DNA from: Opimibacter sp041746735
GTDB taxonomy: Bacteria > Bacteroidota > Bacteroidia > Chitinophagales > Saprospiraceae
Assembly (NCBI GenBank): GCA_041746735.1
Contig: JBGTGP010000018.1
Location: forward strand, 1-64,000
DNA: 64,000 nucleotides
Direction of reading: 5' to 3'
The notes below the pieces were generated by a model, which worked only from the letters and a program-made list of their open reading frames with translations, ran no database searches and was not told the origin of the DNA. The position numbers and the translations under genes are program-made. Below are positions 7,515 to 16,824 of this stretch, piece by piece; the first letter of the stretch is position 1; each line of letters begins with the position of its first letter.

Positions 7515-10154
7515 TTACAGCAATTGCGAAATACTTTTTTGAAGTTGTTCTATTTTGACCAATCCATCCGCCTTTTTCTGCCGCTCTTTTTCCACCACAT
7601 CCGGATGCGCATTGGACACAAATTTCTCATTACTGAGTTTTTTATCCACACTATTGACGAAGCCCTCAAAATAAGCCAGCTCTTCACGCATTCGTTTAAT
7701 TTCCATCTCTTTATCGATTTCGATTTGAAGTACTGCATGATACTGATACTTACCGGCTAAAAAGGAAACCCCTTCGCCCAAACCCTGCGTGCAGGTTGCA
7801 TTCGCCAGCTTATGAAGCACAGCTTCAGCACCGGGTTGATGCCATATCCGGATCAACTCAGGATCGGATGGATATACGAGCGTCATGGTTTCTCTGGGAG
7901 AAAGCTGATGCTGATTACGCAGCTCCAATACGGAGGATTTTACCTTTAAGATATGACCGAACAACTCCAATGTTTCTTTGTCCACAAGGCCGACCTCTTG
8001 GTCTATCCTGGAGCGTATGCAATCATCTCCAGTCTTACGCTCGCGAAGTTGATGCCATATCTCTTCTGTCAGAAACGGCATAAAAGGATGCAGGAGGATA
8101 CAAATTTGCTCAAATAGGCGCACAGTCGCTCCATAGCTTTCTGCATCCAGTCCCTCACCATACCCTGGCTTGATAGCTTCGAGATATATACTGCAAAAAT
8201 CATCCCAGACAAAGGTGTACAAGGCGGTCACGCCTTCCGAAAGTCTGTACTGGCTGTATTTCTGCCGGAGATCTGTGTCCATTTCCATTCGCCTCGCATT
8301 CATCCAGCGGATGGCAAGTTCTCTGCCATCATCATGGTCCCGCGACGGTTGTATCTCCCACGATTTAATCAGCCGAAGGGCATTCCAGATTTTATTGCAA
8401 AAATTACGACCTAACTCACAAAGCTTCTCATCGAAGAGAATATCTCCCCCTGCAGGTGCAGACGCCAATATGCCATAACGCACACCATCTGCTCCATACT
8501 GATCGATCAGGCCCAGCGCGTCCGGACTGTTGCCCAGTTGTTTGCTCATCTTGCGACGTTGCTTGTCGCGCACCATCCCTGTAAAATAGACAGTATGAAA
8601 GGGCTTCTGACCCCGCCATTCATAGCCCGCCATGATCATGCGCGCGACCCACAGAAAGATGATATCCCATCCGGTCACCAGGACACTGGTTGGGTAATAA
8701 TAATCTACTTCATCCTGGCGCCGCCACCCATCAAACACACTGATCGGCCACAACCAGGACGAAAACCAGGTATCCAGCACATCTTCATCCTGCCGTAGAT
8801 CATGCACCTCTAGATCATCACGACCTGTAATACGCCGCGCTTCTGCCAGTGCTTCTGCCTCATCTTTTCCAACAAACACATGCTCACTGTCACCATCCCG
8901 GAGATACCAAGCCGGGATCTGATGGCCCCACCAAAGCTGACGCGATATACACCAGTCCCTGATATTCTCCATCCAGTGCCTGTAGGTGTTTCGAAGGTTG
9001 TCCGGATAAAAACGCACTTCCTCTTCTTCTACAGCCTTCAATGCAGGTGCAGCAATGGCTTTCATATCCACGAACCACTGTAGGGAAAGTCTGGGCTCCA
9101 CAACAACACGGGTGCGCTCAGACCGCCCCACATTATGGATGAGTTCTTCAGACCCTGCTATGTATCCATCCGTTTCAAGTGCTTCAAACATCGCTTTCCG
9201 GGCTTTGTCCCGGTCCATACCCACAAAAAGTTGTGCCGCCGGGCTCATACTCCCATCCGGATTGAGTACATCAATCACATCCAGCTTGTGCCGCAGGCCA
9301 ATCTCATAATCATTGACATCGTGTGCCGGTGTCACCTTCAATGCCCCTGTGCCAAACGACGTATCAACATACGCATCAGCAATGACGGGTATCTCCCGGT
9401 TGATCAGCGGTACGACTGCTTTTCGGCCTTGCAGATGGGTGTAGCGTTCATCTTCCGGATGAACGGCTATAGCTGTGTCACCGAGTATGGTCTCTGGTCT
9501 GGTCGTAGCGATGGTGATCCATTCATCCTCTGTGCCTGCAATTCGATAGCGGACTTTGTATAGCGTCGTTTTTTCTTCTTCATAGATCACCTCCTCATTG
9601 GACAAGACGGTTTGTGCAGCAGGATCCCAGTTGACCATACGCTTGCCCCGATAGAGCTTGCCCTTACGGAATAGATCTACAAAAACCTGGATGACAGCTT
9701 CTGACCTGATTTCGTCCAGGGTAAAAGCCGTCCGGTCCCAATCGCAGGAAGCCCCGAGCTTGCGCAACTGATGAAGGATGATACCACCATATTTGTCGGT
9801 CCATTCCCAGGCATATTTCAAAAACTCCTCTCTGGTCAGATCGGCTTTCCGTATACCCCGCTCCTTGAGCATACTGACGACTTTGGCTTCGGTAGCAATA
9901 GAGGCATGGTCGGTACCCGGCACCCAACACGCATTTTTTCCTTCCTGACGGGCACGCCGGATCAGAATATCCTGAATGGTATTGTTGAGGATATGCCCCA
10001 TGTGCAACTGACCCGTCACATTGGGAGGTGGGATGACTATACTAAAGGACTCCCGGTCGTCCGGAACACTCCGAAAATGTCCCGCATCCATCCAATGCTG
10101 ATACCATTTGTCCTCAATATCACCGGGGACATACCGCTTCGACAATTCTTCCAT
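7515..10154 (-). CDS. valS: Valyl-tRNA synthetase
   Basis: An 879-residue class Ia synthetase that charges tRNA-Val. The HIGH-type motif reads HMGH at 51-54 in PPPNVTGQLHMGH, and KMSKQ lies at 535-539. The editing (CP1) domain between them includes TTRPETILGDTA. The C-terminal end is a coiled-coil arm (MEIKRMREELAYFEGFV, VDKKLSNEKFVSNAHP) characteristic of ValRS and absent from IleRS. A TATCTTTG promoter element lies 28 bases upstream of the ATG. The barrel protein gene follows directly. Confidence 0.97.
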   Translation of the reverse strand: MEELSKRYVPGDIEDKWYQHWMDAGHFRSVPDDRESFSIVIPPPNVTGQLHMGHILNNTIQDILIRRARQEGKNACWVPGTDHASIATEAKVVSMLKERGIRKADLTREEFLKYAWEWTDKYGGIILHQLRKLGASCDWDRTAFTLDEIRSEAVIQVFVDLFRKGKLYRGKRMVNWDPAAQTVLSNEEVIYEEEKTTLYKVRYRIAGTEDEWITIATTRPETILGDTAIAVHPEDERYTHLQGRKAVVPLINREIPVIADAYVDTSFGTGALKVTPAHDVNDYEIGLRHKLDVIDVLNPDGSMSPAAQLFVGMDRDKARKAMFEALETDGYIAGSEELIHNVGRSERTRVVVEPRLSLQWFVDMKAIAAPALKAVEEEEVRFYPDNLRNTYRHWMENIRDWCISRQLWWGHQIPAWYLRDGDSEHVFVGKDEAEALAEARRITGRDDLEVHDLRQDEDVLDTWFSSWLWPISVFDGWRRQDEVDYYYPTSVLVTGWDIIFLWVARMIMAGYEWRGQKPFHTVYFTGMVRDKQRRKMSKQLGNSPDALGLIDQYGADGVRYGILASAPAGGDILFDEKLCELGRNFCNKIWNALRLIKSWEIQPSRDHDDGRELAIRWMNARRMEMDTDLRQKYSQYRLSEGVTALYTFVWDDFCSIYLEAIKPGYGEGLDAESYGATVRLFEQICILLHPFMPFLTEEIWHQLRERKTGDDCIRSRIDQEVGLVDKETLELFGHILKVKSSVLELRNQHQLSPRETMTLVYPSDPELIRIWHQPGAEAVLHKLANATCTQGLGEGVSFLAGKYQYHAVLQIEIDKEMEIKRMREELAYFEGFVNSVDKKLSNEKFVSNAHPDVVEKERQKKADGLVKIEQLQKSISQLL

Positions 10155-10181
10155 AAAATCCTGTCACTTGCTGTTCAGCCG

Positions 10182-10189
10182 CAAAGATA
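10182..10189 (-). promoter_or_regulatory. TAnnTTTG promoter element for valS
   Basis: Minus-strand TATCTTTG fits the Bacteroidota -7 consensus and sits 27 bases before the ATG, in the 85-base gap behind the GNAT-like gene. Confidence 0.55.
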
Positions 10190-10239
10190 GACGGCTGCTA
10201 CTATTGAGCCTACTATAGTCCCTGGTGGAAAATGAACTG

Positions 10240-11448
10240 TCACCCGACAGGGGCAAGAAAAGGGTGGCGAGGTTCCCAGGCCAGATCCGGCTTGAATAAT
10301 GCGTATAGATAGGGCAATGACCAGTTCAAACCCTTCCGTGGAAATCGCATATACGCCCACATGGGTATTCCTTCAGCCCCGACCGAACTTTTGATTTCAG
10401 TGGCTGTGCGGGATAGTTGAAGTTCGCGAAATTGATGCCGTGCTGCATAGTCAATCATAGCGAGCAACATGTTGAGATACAGCTTGTGACGTTGATTGAC
10501 TTGCGGGTCATACCCCAAAAAATGGGCATCCAGTGTATCACCGTCTTCAAAGACCGTAAAAAAGGAAATGAGCTCTCCCTGGTCCTTATAAATCCAGAGT
10601 CTGAAACGGTCACCCAGCGATGCCTTCAACGCGGTGAAATAACCTTTGGACAGGACAAACAAATTGAACCCTACATCATCCACAACCTTGAGATACAATT
10701 GATGCAGTTGATCCTCCACTGCCCTAATGCCTGCTGTATCGAGTTCAATACGCTCCAGATGACTTGCCAGTTCCAGTGCTTTTCTGGCTCGTACTCTATA
10801 CTTGGACTTTAATGAGGCAAGGTAATCCTCCTGGTTACTCCATGCAGGTGAAAGCTGCATGATCATATTGGGTTGAGTCTCTATAGCATGGTACTTTTTA
10901 CAATATGGAGACCCTGAAATTGAGTGGAAAATATCTGTATAGAAGTCCTTGACAAATACGAGCCCGATCTTTCGGAAGGCCTTAAGGCCCAACATCCATT
11001 CAATCGCCTCCATCATCAGGCTGGTCCGCAGTCCGTCTTCCACATGGGGCTGAAAACAAAAGCCATAATCACCAGTGACAAGCGTGTTGCCAAGACAAAG
11101 GACCTTCAACTGGATACGGGAGGCCAGACCATACCGTATACGATTGACTGGATTTCCGTTGACCTGATTTCGCAGACTGTCCCCTGGATTGAAGTCCTTG
11201 ACCTGAAACGACAGCATACCGGTGAAGGTGTCTTCCTGATCTATACGGACATACCAGAAGGCCATGTTCTCCGGAGGTGATGACTCCAGTGCTGCATGGT
11301 ATCCTCGCGATTGGAGGATGCTGGGACATCCGGTGTCTGTAAAAAGAGGATCCAGACAGGTGGAAAATAGTTGAAGTTTATACTGCAATCCTTCGATCGT
11401 CAGGCGGGTCGCATGACGTAGCGTAGATGATTCAGTCTGGGTCTGCAT
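10240..11448 (-). CDS. GNAT/FemAB-like acyltransferase family protein
   Basis: A 402-residue soluble protein. The central and C-terminal parts resemble the GNAT/FemAB fold seen in peptidoglycan-bridge and related acyl/aminoacyl transferases. Supporting stretches are LKSKYRVRARKALELA (about 215-232), an LWIYKDQGELISFFTVFEDGDTL strand-turn-strand, then LYLNMLLAMIDYAARHQFRELQLSRTA, the usual acyl-CoA or aminoacyl-tRNA binding region. No signal peptide or membrane segment is seen. Substrate cannot be inferred. It has its own TACCTTTG promoter element and precedes valS by 85 bases. An alternative is an orphan transferase acting on lipids or cell-wall precursors. Confidence 0.55.
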   Translation of the reverse strand: MQTQTESSTLRHATRLTIEGLQYKLQLFSTCLDPLFTDTGCPSILQSRGYHAALESSPPENMAFWYVRIDQEDTFTGMLSFQVKDFNPGDSLRNQVNGNPVNRIRYGLASRIQLKVLCLGNTLVTGDYGFCFQPHVEDGLRTSLMMEAIEWMLGLKAFRKIGLVFVKDFYTDIFHSISGSPYCKKYHAIETQPNMIMQLSPAWSNQEDYLASLKSKYRVRARKALELASHLERIELDTAGIRAVEDQLHQLYLKVVDDVGFNLFVLSKGYFTALKASLGDRFRLWIYKDQGELISFFTVFEDGDTLDAHFLGYDPQVNQRHKLYLNMLLAMIDYAARHQFRELQLSRTATEIKSSVGAEGIPMWAYMRFPRKGLNWSLPYLYALFKPDLAWEPRHPFLAPVG

Positions 11449-11463
11449 ACTTTAGCTCTGTAA

Positions 11464-11471
11464 CAAAGGTA
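11464..11471 (-). promoter_or_regulatory. TAnnTTTG promoter element for the GNAT-like gene
   Basis: Minus-strand TACCTTTG, an exact fit to TAnnTTTG, 15 bases upstream of the ATG at 11448. Confidence 0.5.
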
Positions 11472-11642
11472 GACTCCTTTTGTTAAGGATAAAAACGCCG
11501 AATGCTGAATCCATACTTATTGGTCTTCAAGTATCATCCCGTGAAAATACCTCCACCGGTGTGAGCCACTGAACAACGAAAAATATCCAATCTTTACACC
11601 ATATGCCGGATACTTCCGGTCACCTTTTTAAAAATTACTGCA

Positions 11643-11981
11643 ATGAGCGGGAAGACCTATTTTCAACCGGAGGACCTGAAGAAGTTTGGCAACATCACCG
11701 AATTTCAAAAAGAAATGGGTGAAAAATTTTTTGACTACTACAATGAGGTGTTTAAAGAAGGAGCGCTGACCGAAAGGGAAAAAGCGCTGATCGCCCTTGC
11801 GGTGGCCCATACGGTGCAATGCCCGTATTGTATTGACGCGTATACCTCAACCTGTCTTTCCAAAGGAGCAGATGAAGAACAAATGATGGAAGCTGTGCAT
11901 GTAGCCGCGGCGATTCGAGCCGGCGCCAGTCTGGTCAATTCCGTGATGATGATGAATCAGGTCAAACAAGTGACCCTATAA
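11643..11981 (+). CDS. Arsenosugar-associated peroxidase-like protein (AhpD/CMD family)
   Basis: A 112-residue protein of the carboxymuconolactone decarboxylase/AhpD fold. The redox motif CPYC lies at about 60-63 in AVAHTVQCPYCIDAYT, the hallmark of AhpD-like peroxidase partners. The family member found next to ArsS is annotated as an arsenosugar biosynthesis-associated peroxidase-like protein, and here the arsS gene starts three bases after its stop codon. Presumably it supplies or removes reducing equivalents, or protects the radical enzyme; the actual reaction is not established. Confidence 0.85.
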   Translation: MSGKTYFQPEDLKKFGNITEFQKEMGEKFFDYYNEVFKEGALTEREKALIALAVAHTVQCPYCIDAYTSTCLSKGADEEQMMEAVHVAAAIRAGASLVNSVMMMNQVKQVTL

Positions 11982-11984
11982 GGT

Positions 11985-13049
11985 ATGGGCATCCGACAAG
12001 CCAGTAAGTCACTCACCTCCAGGCACAATCCGCTGTCCGATTCGCGCTTCCAGTTGGAGGTACTCAATCAACATCCCGCACCATCATTGGAGTGGCCTGC
12101 CTTTTCATCTGCATTAGCCAAGGCCGGTATTCCAGCACTTACCCCGGTAACGCCTGAAATCCTTCAGGTCAATGTGGGAAAGCTTTGCAATCAATCCTGC
12201 GCGCATTGTCATGTCGATGCAGGACCGGATCGAACAGAGGTGATGTCCAAAGAAGTGCTTGACGATTGCCTGCAGGCTATCCAAACTTGTAATATCCCCA
12301 AGGTGGATATCACCGGAGGAGCCCCGGAGTTAAATCCAAACTTCAGGTGGTTTGTACAAGCATGTCGTGCTGCCGGGGCCCATGTGATCCACCGATGCAA
12401 CCTGACCATTCTGGTGTCACATACGCGGTATCAGGATTTGCCTGCCTTCTTTGCCGCGCACAACGTGCAGGTGGTTTCGTCCCTGCCCCATTTCAGTAAG
12501 TTGCGTACGGATCACCAACGTGGTGATGGAGTCTTTGATGATAGTATTCGGGCTTTGCAGTTTCTTAATGCAGTGGGGTATGGGATGGAAGATACTGGCC
12601 TGATTTTGGATCTGGTGCATAATCCATCGGGTGCCTTTCTGCCTTCTGATCAGAAGGTACTCGAAATGGAATTTAAACGGCAATTAAAGCGGAAATACGA
12701 TATTGATTTCAATCATCTGTATACCATCACCAACCTGCCTGTCAGCCGATTTCTGGACTTCCTCCTCGAAAGCGGTAATTACGCTTCTTATATGCAGAGT
12801 CTCATAGAAGCATTCAATCCGGCTACCCTTCCCAACCTCATGTGCAGGAATACGATCAGCGTCGGCTGGGACGGATATCTGTATGATTGTGATTTCAATC
12901 AGATGCTGGATCTGCACCTGTCAACCGGCCCGATCCACATCCGCGATTTTAATCCTGAAACACTTGCACAACGACATATAGTGGTCAACCAGCATTGCTA
13001 TGGCTGTACTGCAGGATCAGGCAGCAGCTGCGGCGGCGAATTAGTCTAA
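11985..13049 (+). CDS. arsS: ArsS-type radical SAM protein, arsenosugar biosynthesis
   Basis: A 354-residue radical SAM enzyme. The cluster-binding motif C-x3-C-x2-C is present as CNQSCAHC near residue 68, in a context (VGKLCNQSCAHCHVDAGPDR) typical of ArsS. The protein ends with the Cys-rich tail CYGCTAGSGSSCGG. ArsS is known to form the dimethylarsinoyl-deoxyribose skeleton of arsenosugars together with the methyltransferase ArsM. Some family members carry selenocysteine in the tail; here the positions are ordinary TGC/TGT codons. It is cotranscribed with the peroxidase-like gene, but no arsM lies nearby. An 8-bp minisatellite follows it. Confidence 0.87.
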   Translation: MGIRQASKSLTSRHNPLSDSRFQLEVLNQHPAPSLEWPAFSSALAKAGIPALTPVTPEILQVNVGKLCNQSCAHCHVDAGPDRTEVMSKEVLDDCLQAIQTCNIPKVDITGGAPELNPNFRWFVQACRAAGAHVIHRCNLTILVSHTRYQDLPAFFAAHNVQVVSSLPHFSKLRTDHQRGDGVFDDSIRALQFLNAVGYGMEDTGLILDLVHNPSGAFLPSDQKVLEMEFKRQLKRKYDIDFNHLYTITNLPVSRFLDFLLESGNYASYMQSLIEAFNPATLPNLMCRNTISVGWDGYLYDCDFNQMLDLHLSTGPIHIRDFNPETLAQRHIVVNQHCYGCTAGSGSSCGGELV

Positions 13050-13152
13050 TCTCTAAACTCACAACCTCCTAAACCTGTCAACCATTCATCCTCTCACCTC
13101 TCTGAAGCAGGGGTACCTCGATGCTCGGACAGTTTGGAGCAACATGACCAAT

Positions 13153-13264
13153 TTCTCAACTCCTCAACTTCTCAACTTCTCAACTTCTCAACTCCTCAAC
13201 TTCTCAACTTCTCAACTCCTCAACTCCTCAACTTCTCAACTCCTCAACTCCTCAACTCCTCAAC
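13153..13264. repeat. Minisatellite: 14 tandem copies of an 8-bp unit
   Basis: Fourteen consecutive copies of TTCTCAAC or TCCTCAAC occupy 112 bases. The second base alternates T/C in the order T C T T T C T T C C T C C C; every other base is invariant. The array lies between the convergent ends of arsS and the ABC ATPase gene, five bases from the latter's stop codon. Copies this regular suggest slippage-prone DNA. An open frame through the array (13134-13328) is a by-product of the periodicity. Confidence 0.95.
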
Positions 13265-13269
13265 TCCTT

Positions 13270-14079
13270 TCACATCTGGCTTGATATCCGGATCATCGTA
13301 TCCTCCACATGATGCACCAATTCGGTAAAATGGGCATCCCGCTTCGTGGAATGGTCACGTCGCAATGGCAAATCGATATCGATATGCTCGATAATATTGG
13401 AAGGTGAAGCTTTCATGATGAAGATATCGTCTGCGAGATATACGGCCTCATTGATATCATGCGTTACAAAAATGATCGTCGAGTGAAACCGATGCCAGAG
13501 ATTGATCAGCATATCCTGCATCTGGATACGGGTTTTGACATCGAGGGCTCCAAAGGGTTCATCCATAAGCACGATCTCCGGATTAGCGATGATGCTCCGT
13601 GCGATCGCAACCCGCTGTAATTGTCCCCCTGACAATGCGGGATATTGTGCATATTTTTTTTCATGACCGGCCAGGCCTACTAGCTCAATCAACTCCATGG
13701 CCTGCACATAGCGCTCCTTCTTCTCTACCCCTTTGTACTTGAGTGCCAGGGCTACATTGTCCAATACAGTCATCCAGGGAAAGGATGAGTATTGCTGAAA
13801 GACCATGCTCACCCGTTGCTTGTGACTGATCGGTGCACCTTTGATCAGGACCTGTCCTTCTGTCGGTTCTTGCAGACCGGCGATGTAGCGGAGTAAGGTC
13901 GATTTACCGCTGCCGGACATCCCCAGAAGCACGATAAACTGACCCTGGTCCGGTTTGTCCTCAATCAGCATATTCAGTCCTTTGATGATCCAGGTTTTTC
14001 CGCCATCATAGGACTGGCCGACGTCCTTTAGCTCGATGATATTGGCTCTCGCCGGTGTATCATGAAAGGTCACATTCAT
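13270..14079 (-). CDS. ABC transporter ATP-binding protein, nitrate/sulfonate/taurine type
   Basis: A 269-residue ABC ATPase. Walker A GMSGSGKST is at 53-61, the Q-loop in VFQQYSSFPW near 93-102, the signature LSGGQ at 149-153, and Walker B with catalytic Glu at about 168-174 (EIVLMDE). The H-loop follows in IIFVTHDINEAVYLADD. Overall it matches the SsuB/TauB/NrtD group. It overlaps the permease gene by four bases, indicating translational coupling, and is the last gene of the five-gene operon running from 18523. What the system moves is unknown; the neighbours suggest envelope stress or an unusual solute rather than plain sulfonate uptake. Confidence 0.9.
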   Translation of the reverse strand: MNVTFHDTPARANIIELKDVGQSYDGGKTWIIKGLNMLIEDKPDQGQFIVLLGMSGSGKSTLLRYIAGLQEPTEGQVLIKGAPISHKQRVSMVFQQYSSFPWMTVLDNVALALKYKGVEKKERYVQAMELIELVGLAGHEKKYAQYPALSGGQLQRVAIARSIIANPEIVLMDEPFGALDVKTRIQMQDMLINLWHRFHSTIIFVTHDINEAVYLADDIFIMKASPSNIIEHIDIDLPLRRDHSTKRDAHFTELVHHVEDTMIRISSQM

Positions 14080-15167
14080 ACGTCATGCGTTTTGACACCT
14101 GCCTGCTGAAGGGCTATCTGATCTGTCCGGTGTCTATACCAATTGGACAAACTGATATAGAGTATTCCCATGTACAAGACATGCATCACCCAGGTGGTAT
14201 TGCCAAAGAAATAACTCAAAGGTCTGAAACCACCTGTCAATGGAATAAACTCCACCAACATCAAAAGAAAGTATATCGCCGCCACACTCCAACCCAGTGC
14301 AGATACAGCATACTTGAAAATCACCTGCACCAGACTTTCCTTACGGATACGGGATGCTTGGAACGATTCAATCGCCTGATACTTATGCGGAAACAGGGAC
14401 TTATCCAATCGAACAAATAACCGGTCCTGGATTACACCGATGAGAATGATAATAATCAGCAATGCAAACATCTTATCCAGTCGCCCTTGTCGCTGTCCTA
14501 CGTTGTAGATCAATGCACCCAATCCGCCCTGATTGCTGTTGATCCCCTCGACCACGATGATATAGGTCCACGAAATCGCCGTCAACACCCGCAGATCGTC
14601 CGAGAGCCGGGATAGCACATTAGGAATATATATTGTTTTGATGGTCTGCCAGTCCGTTGCGCCCAAGGTGTGTGCTGTCTTGAGATAGACATCATCCACT
14701 TCGTCAATCCGCTGTACCATCACCGGTAGCAAATAGATCAGAATCCCAAATGCAAGAAAATGCACCTTCATATCCGTATCGATACCAAACCACACAATGA
14801 ACAATCCGGTCACCGCTGTCAAGGGGATATACCGAATAGCATCCACCTGTATTTTAAAGGCAAAGCGGGGGAACTTCATGAGGCCGATAATAAAACCCAC
14901 AGGAATGGTGATCAGGATCGCTTCCAGATAGCCTGAAAGATTAAGCCCGATACTGAGTCCCATGTTTCGTAGTAAGGCATTTTGCTGGAAGAGTTCTCCA
15001 AATGCCCAAAACACCCTGATCGGTGAAGGTAAAATCCCGGAAGTCACTATGGGTTCGGCGCCGTATGTGAGCAACGTCCAGAGCAAGATGACGAGCACAA
15101 TACCCGCTATCCCATAGAGCCATTTCATCGTCGTACCGGCTTGTTCCAGCTTGGCAAGCAGTTTCAT
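14076..15167 (-). CDS. ABC transporter permease with C-terminal membrane extension
   Basis: A 363-residue integral membrane protein. Residues about 15-270 make a BPD-type permease of the SsuC/TauC group, with the coupling helix region around residues 172-186 (AHTLGATDWQTIKTI). Beyond the usual end of such permeases there is a linker and two more hydrophobic segments, about residues 290-312 (AVSALGWSVAAIYFLLMLVE) and 325-345 (TTWVMHVLYMGILYISL), ending in a polar tail. Typical relatives are about 250-280 residues, so this extension is unusual. It lies 25 bases after the binding-protein gene and overlaps the ATPase gene. Confidence 0.85.
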   Translation of the reverse strand: MKLLAKLEQAGTTMKWLYGIAGIVLVILLWTLLTYGAEPIVTSGILPSPIRVFWAFGELFQQNALLRNMGLSIGLNLSGYLEAILITIPVGFIIGLMKFPRFAFKIQVDAIRYIPLTAVTGLFIVWFGIDTDMKVHFLAFGILIYLLPVMVQRIDEVDDVYLKTAHTLGATDWQTIKTIYIPNVLSRLSDDLRVLTAISWTYIIVVEGINSNQGGLGALIYNVGQRQGRLDKMFALLIIIILIGVIQDRLFVRLDKSLFPHKYQAIESFQASRIRKESLVQVIFKYAVSALGWSVAAIYFLLMLVEFIPLTGGFRPLSYFFGNTTWVMHVLYMGILYISLSNWYRHRTDQIALQQAGVKTHDV

Positions 15168-15192
15168 CAGGCGTGCTTTATCCTTTTGTCAA

Positions 15193-16776
15193 CTAGTCCG
15201 CGATCAACTGAAAATCTGTTCTTCTGTTTTTGGATTTACAGTCTTCATTCTGATTCTGCTCGCATCCGGGTACAGGTTTATCTGGACCGTTGCCGAGAAT
15301 CACAAATCGATTCCGGTCAATCTTATACTGTGTCGCAAGATAATCCGCTACCGCTTGTGCCCGGCGGCGGGAAAGATCCATATTCATTTGCTTGGCCCCG
15401 ACGTTATCTGTATTGCCCTCAATCCGGACACGGGCATTGGCAAATGATTTAGCTACATCTGCAAACTGAAGATCAATAATGGTTTTGGCGTTTTCATCCA
15501 ATTGGTACTTTCCGGAGGCAAACGTAATACTGACCGGCTTACTGGCGATGGCTGGTGCAGTACGTGCTTCGGCTGTGGGCGACGTAAAGGTCTTGGCGGC
15601 TTCAGCCCCATAGGCTGTTCCAGTCAGCTTATCCATCGAGGATTGTACTGCTCCGGTAAAGATGGCACTCCGCCACACCGGTGCTTCTTTCTCTGCATCT
15701 CCGGTGACCACAAAATTGCGGCTCATCTTGGTATAGAGATCCTCACCACGTTGTCCGCGATATTCCGGATTGAGTCCAAAGAAATTCACATTGTCGCCAT
15801 GATTGGTCCAGTACACGACCTCCATCATCCCCATAGCATCATCAGGTGAAAGGCTGTTGAGCTCGCCCAGATACTTGGCGGCTTTGGCTTTGTTGGAGGG
15901 ATTGGCATTCAATTCCGCCAGCCCTTTCATCCACCCTTCATAAAATCCATCGATCATCTTGCGGTTCTGATTCAAAAATGACTCCTTGGCAAAGAAGATA
16001 TCAGCGATCACATGGGACTGTTCTTTGGTCGTCAATAGGATTTTGGATCCGGGTACATCATTTGTTGCGAGGATATCATCCGGACTCCAGACCACAGCCG
16101 CATCGATATCCTGACTGCGGAAGAGTTGAGCGGCTTTGATATTGTCAGAGGTCTTTATGACTTCCACATCCGAGTACTTCAGATTGGCCGCATCCAGTGC
16201 CGTCATGAGCAGAGTCTGAGCAGGTGATGGAACCGCTACGGCGATCTTTTTCCCTTTCAGGTCATTGATACTATTGATTCCGCGCTTGACAATGATAGCA
16301 TCACCACCCCGCGACCAGTCCACCTGCATAAATGCTTTCGGCCTGTACTGATTGATGTCGGCAGGACCTGTATAGAGGGGAAACGCATCTGCCGTCTGCA
16401 CGGCGACCTGATACTCATCCGCTATCCAGGCATTCATGGCATTGATCAGATCATTTTCTACGACAAACCGCACCTTGAAGCCATACTCTTTGAAAAACCG
16501 GGAACGCTCATTGGGTTCTGCCCCTTCGTTGAAATACAGACCGGGTGCATAACCGCCCCATGTCACTAACTGGACGACCAGGGTATTAGCGTCATCCTTA
16601 AAACTGGATTTAGGCCGGGTGGCGGTGCCATTCACATTGCCGGATTCACCAGCTTTCTGCTTGAGGTCGGAGCCAAGAGATGTTTTATTGAGCAGGTACC
16701 ATCCGCCAGCGGCCAGTATGCCCAGGATCAGGAGGGTGATTAAAAATTTTGAAAATGCTGTTAGTCGGGTTGCCAT
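15193..16776 (-). CDS. Membrane-tethered substrate-binding protein fused to an OmpA peptidoglycan-binding domain
   Basis: A 527-residue fusion. Residues about 10-28 form a single hydrophobic segment (FLITLLILGILAAGGWYLL) without a lipobox, probably an uncleaved inner-membrane anchor. Residues about 65-380 are a periplasmic-binding domain of the NMT1/SsuA type (NSINDLKGKKIAVAVPS, SQDIDAAVVWSPDD). After an Ala/Thr-rich linker, residues about 415-527 are an OmpA/MotB domain (ITFASGKYQLDENAKTIIDL, RIEGNTDNVGAKQMNMDLS, SRRRAQAVADYL) expected to bind peptidoglycan. The frame is continuous through the join. Ordinary ABC binding proteins lack the OmpA part. It follows the membrane coiled-coil gene by 48 bases and precedes the permease by 25. 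Confidence 0.9.
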   Translation of the reverse strand: MATRLTAFSKFLITLLILGILAAGGWYLLNKTSLGSDLKQKAGESGNVNGTATRPKSSFKDDANTLVVQLVTWGGYAPGLYFNEGAEPNERSRFFKEYGFKVRFVVENDLINAMNAWIADEYQVAVQTADAFPLYTGPADINQYRPKAFMQVDWSRGGDAIIVKRGINSINDLKGKKIAVAVPSPAQTLLMTALDAANLKYSDVEVIKTSDNIKAAQLFRSQDIDAAVVWSPDDILATNDVPGSKILLTTKEQSHVIADIFFAKESFLNQNRKMIDGFYEGWMKGLAELNANPSNKAKAAKYLGELNSLSPDDAMGMMEVVYWTNHGDNVNFFGLNPEYRGQRGEDLYTKMSRNFVVTGDAEKEAPVWRSAIFTGAVQSSMDKLTGTAYGAEAAKTFTSPTAEARTAPAIASKPVSITFASGKYQLDENAKTIIDLQFADVAKSFANARVRIEGNTDNVGAKQMNMDLSRRRAQAVADYLATQYKIDRNRFVILGNGPDKPVPGCEQNQNEDCKSKNRRTDFQLIAD

Positions 16777-16824
16777 GATTGTTTTGTTTTATTGGTGGTG
16801 TATTCTGGTTTATATCATTCCGGG

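Noticed and set aside
13153..13264. CRISPR array
   Set aside because: Repeat units are contiguous 8-mers without spacers, and no cas gene is in the window.
13134..13328. 64-codon open frame through the 8-bp repeat array
   Set aside because: Its protein is only the translation of the tandem repeat (an eight-residue period), a well-known type of false gene.
15193..16776. Assembly error joining two genes in the binding protein-OmpA fusion
   Set aside because: The frame is uninterrupted, the linker is a plausible Ala/Thr-rich spacer, and the domains occur in the same order in annotated proteins known to me.
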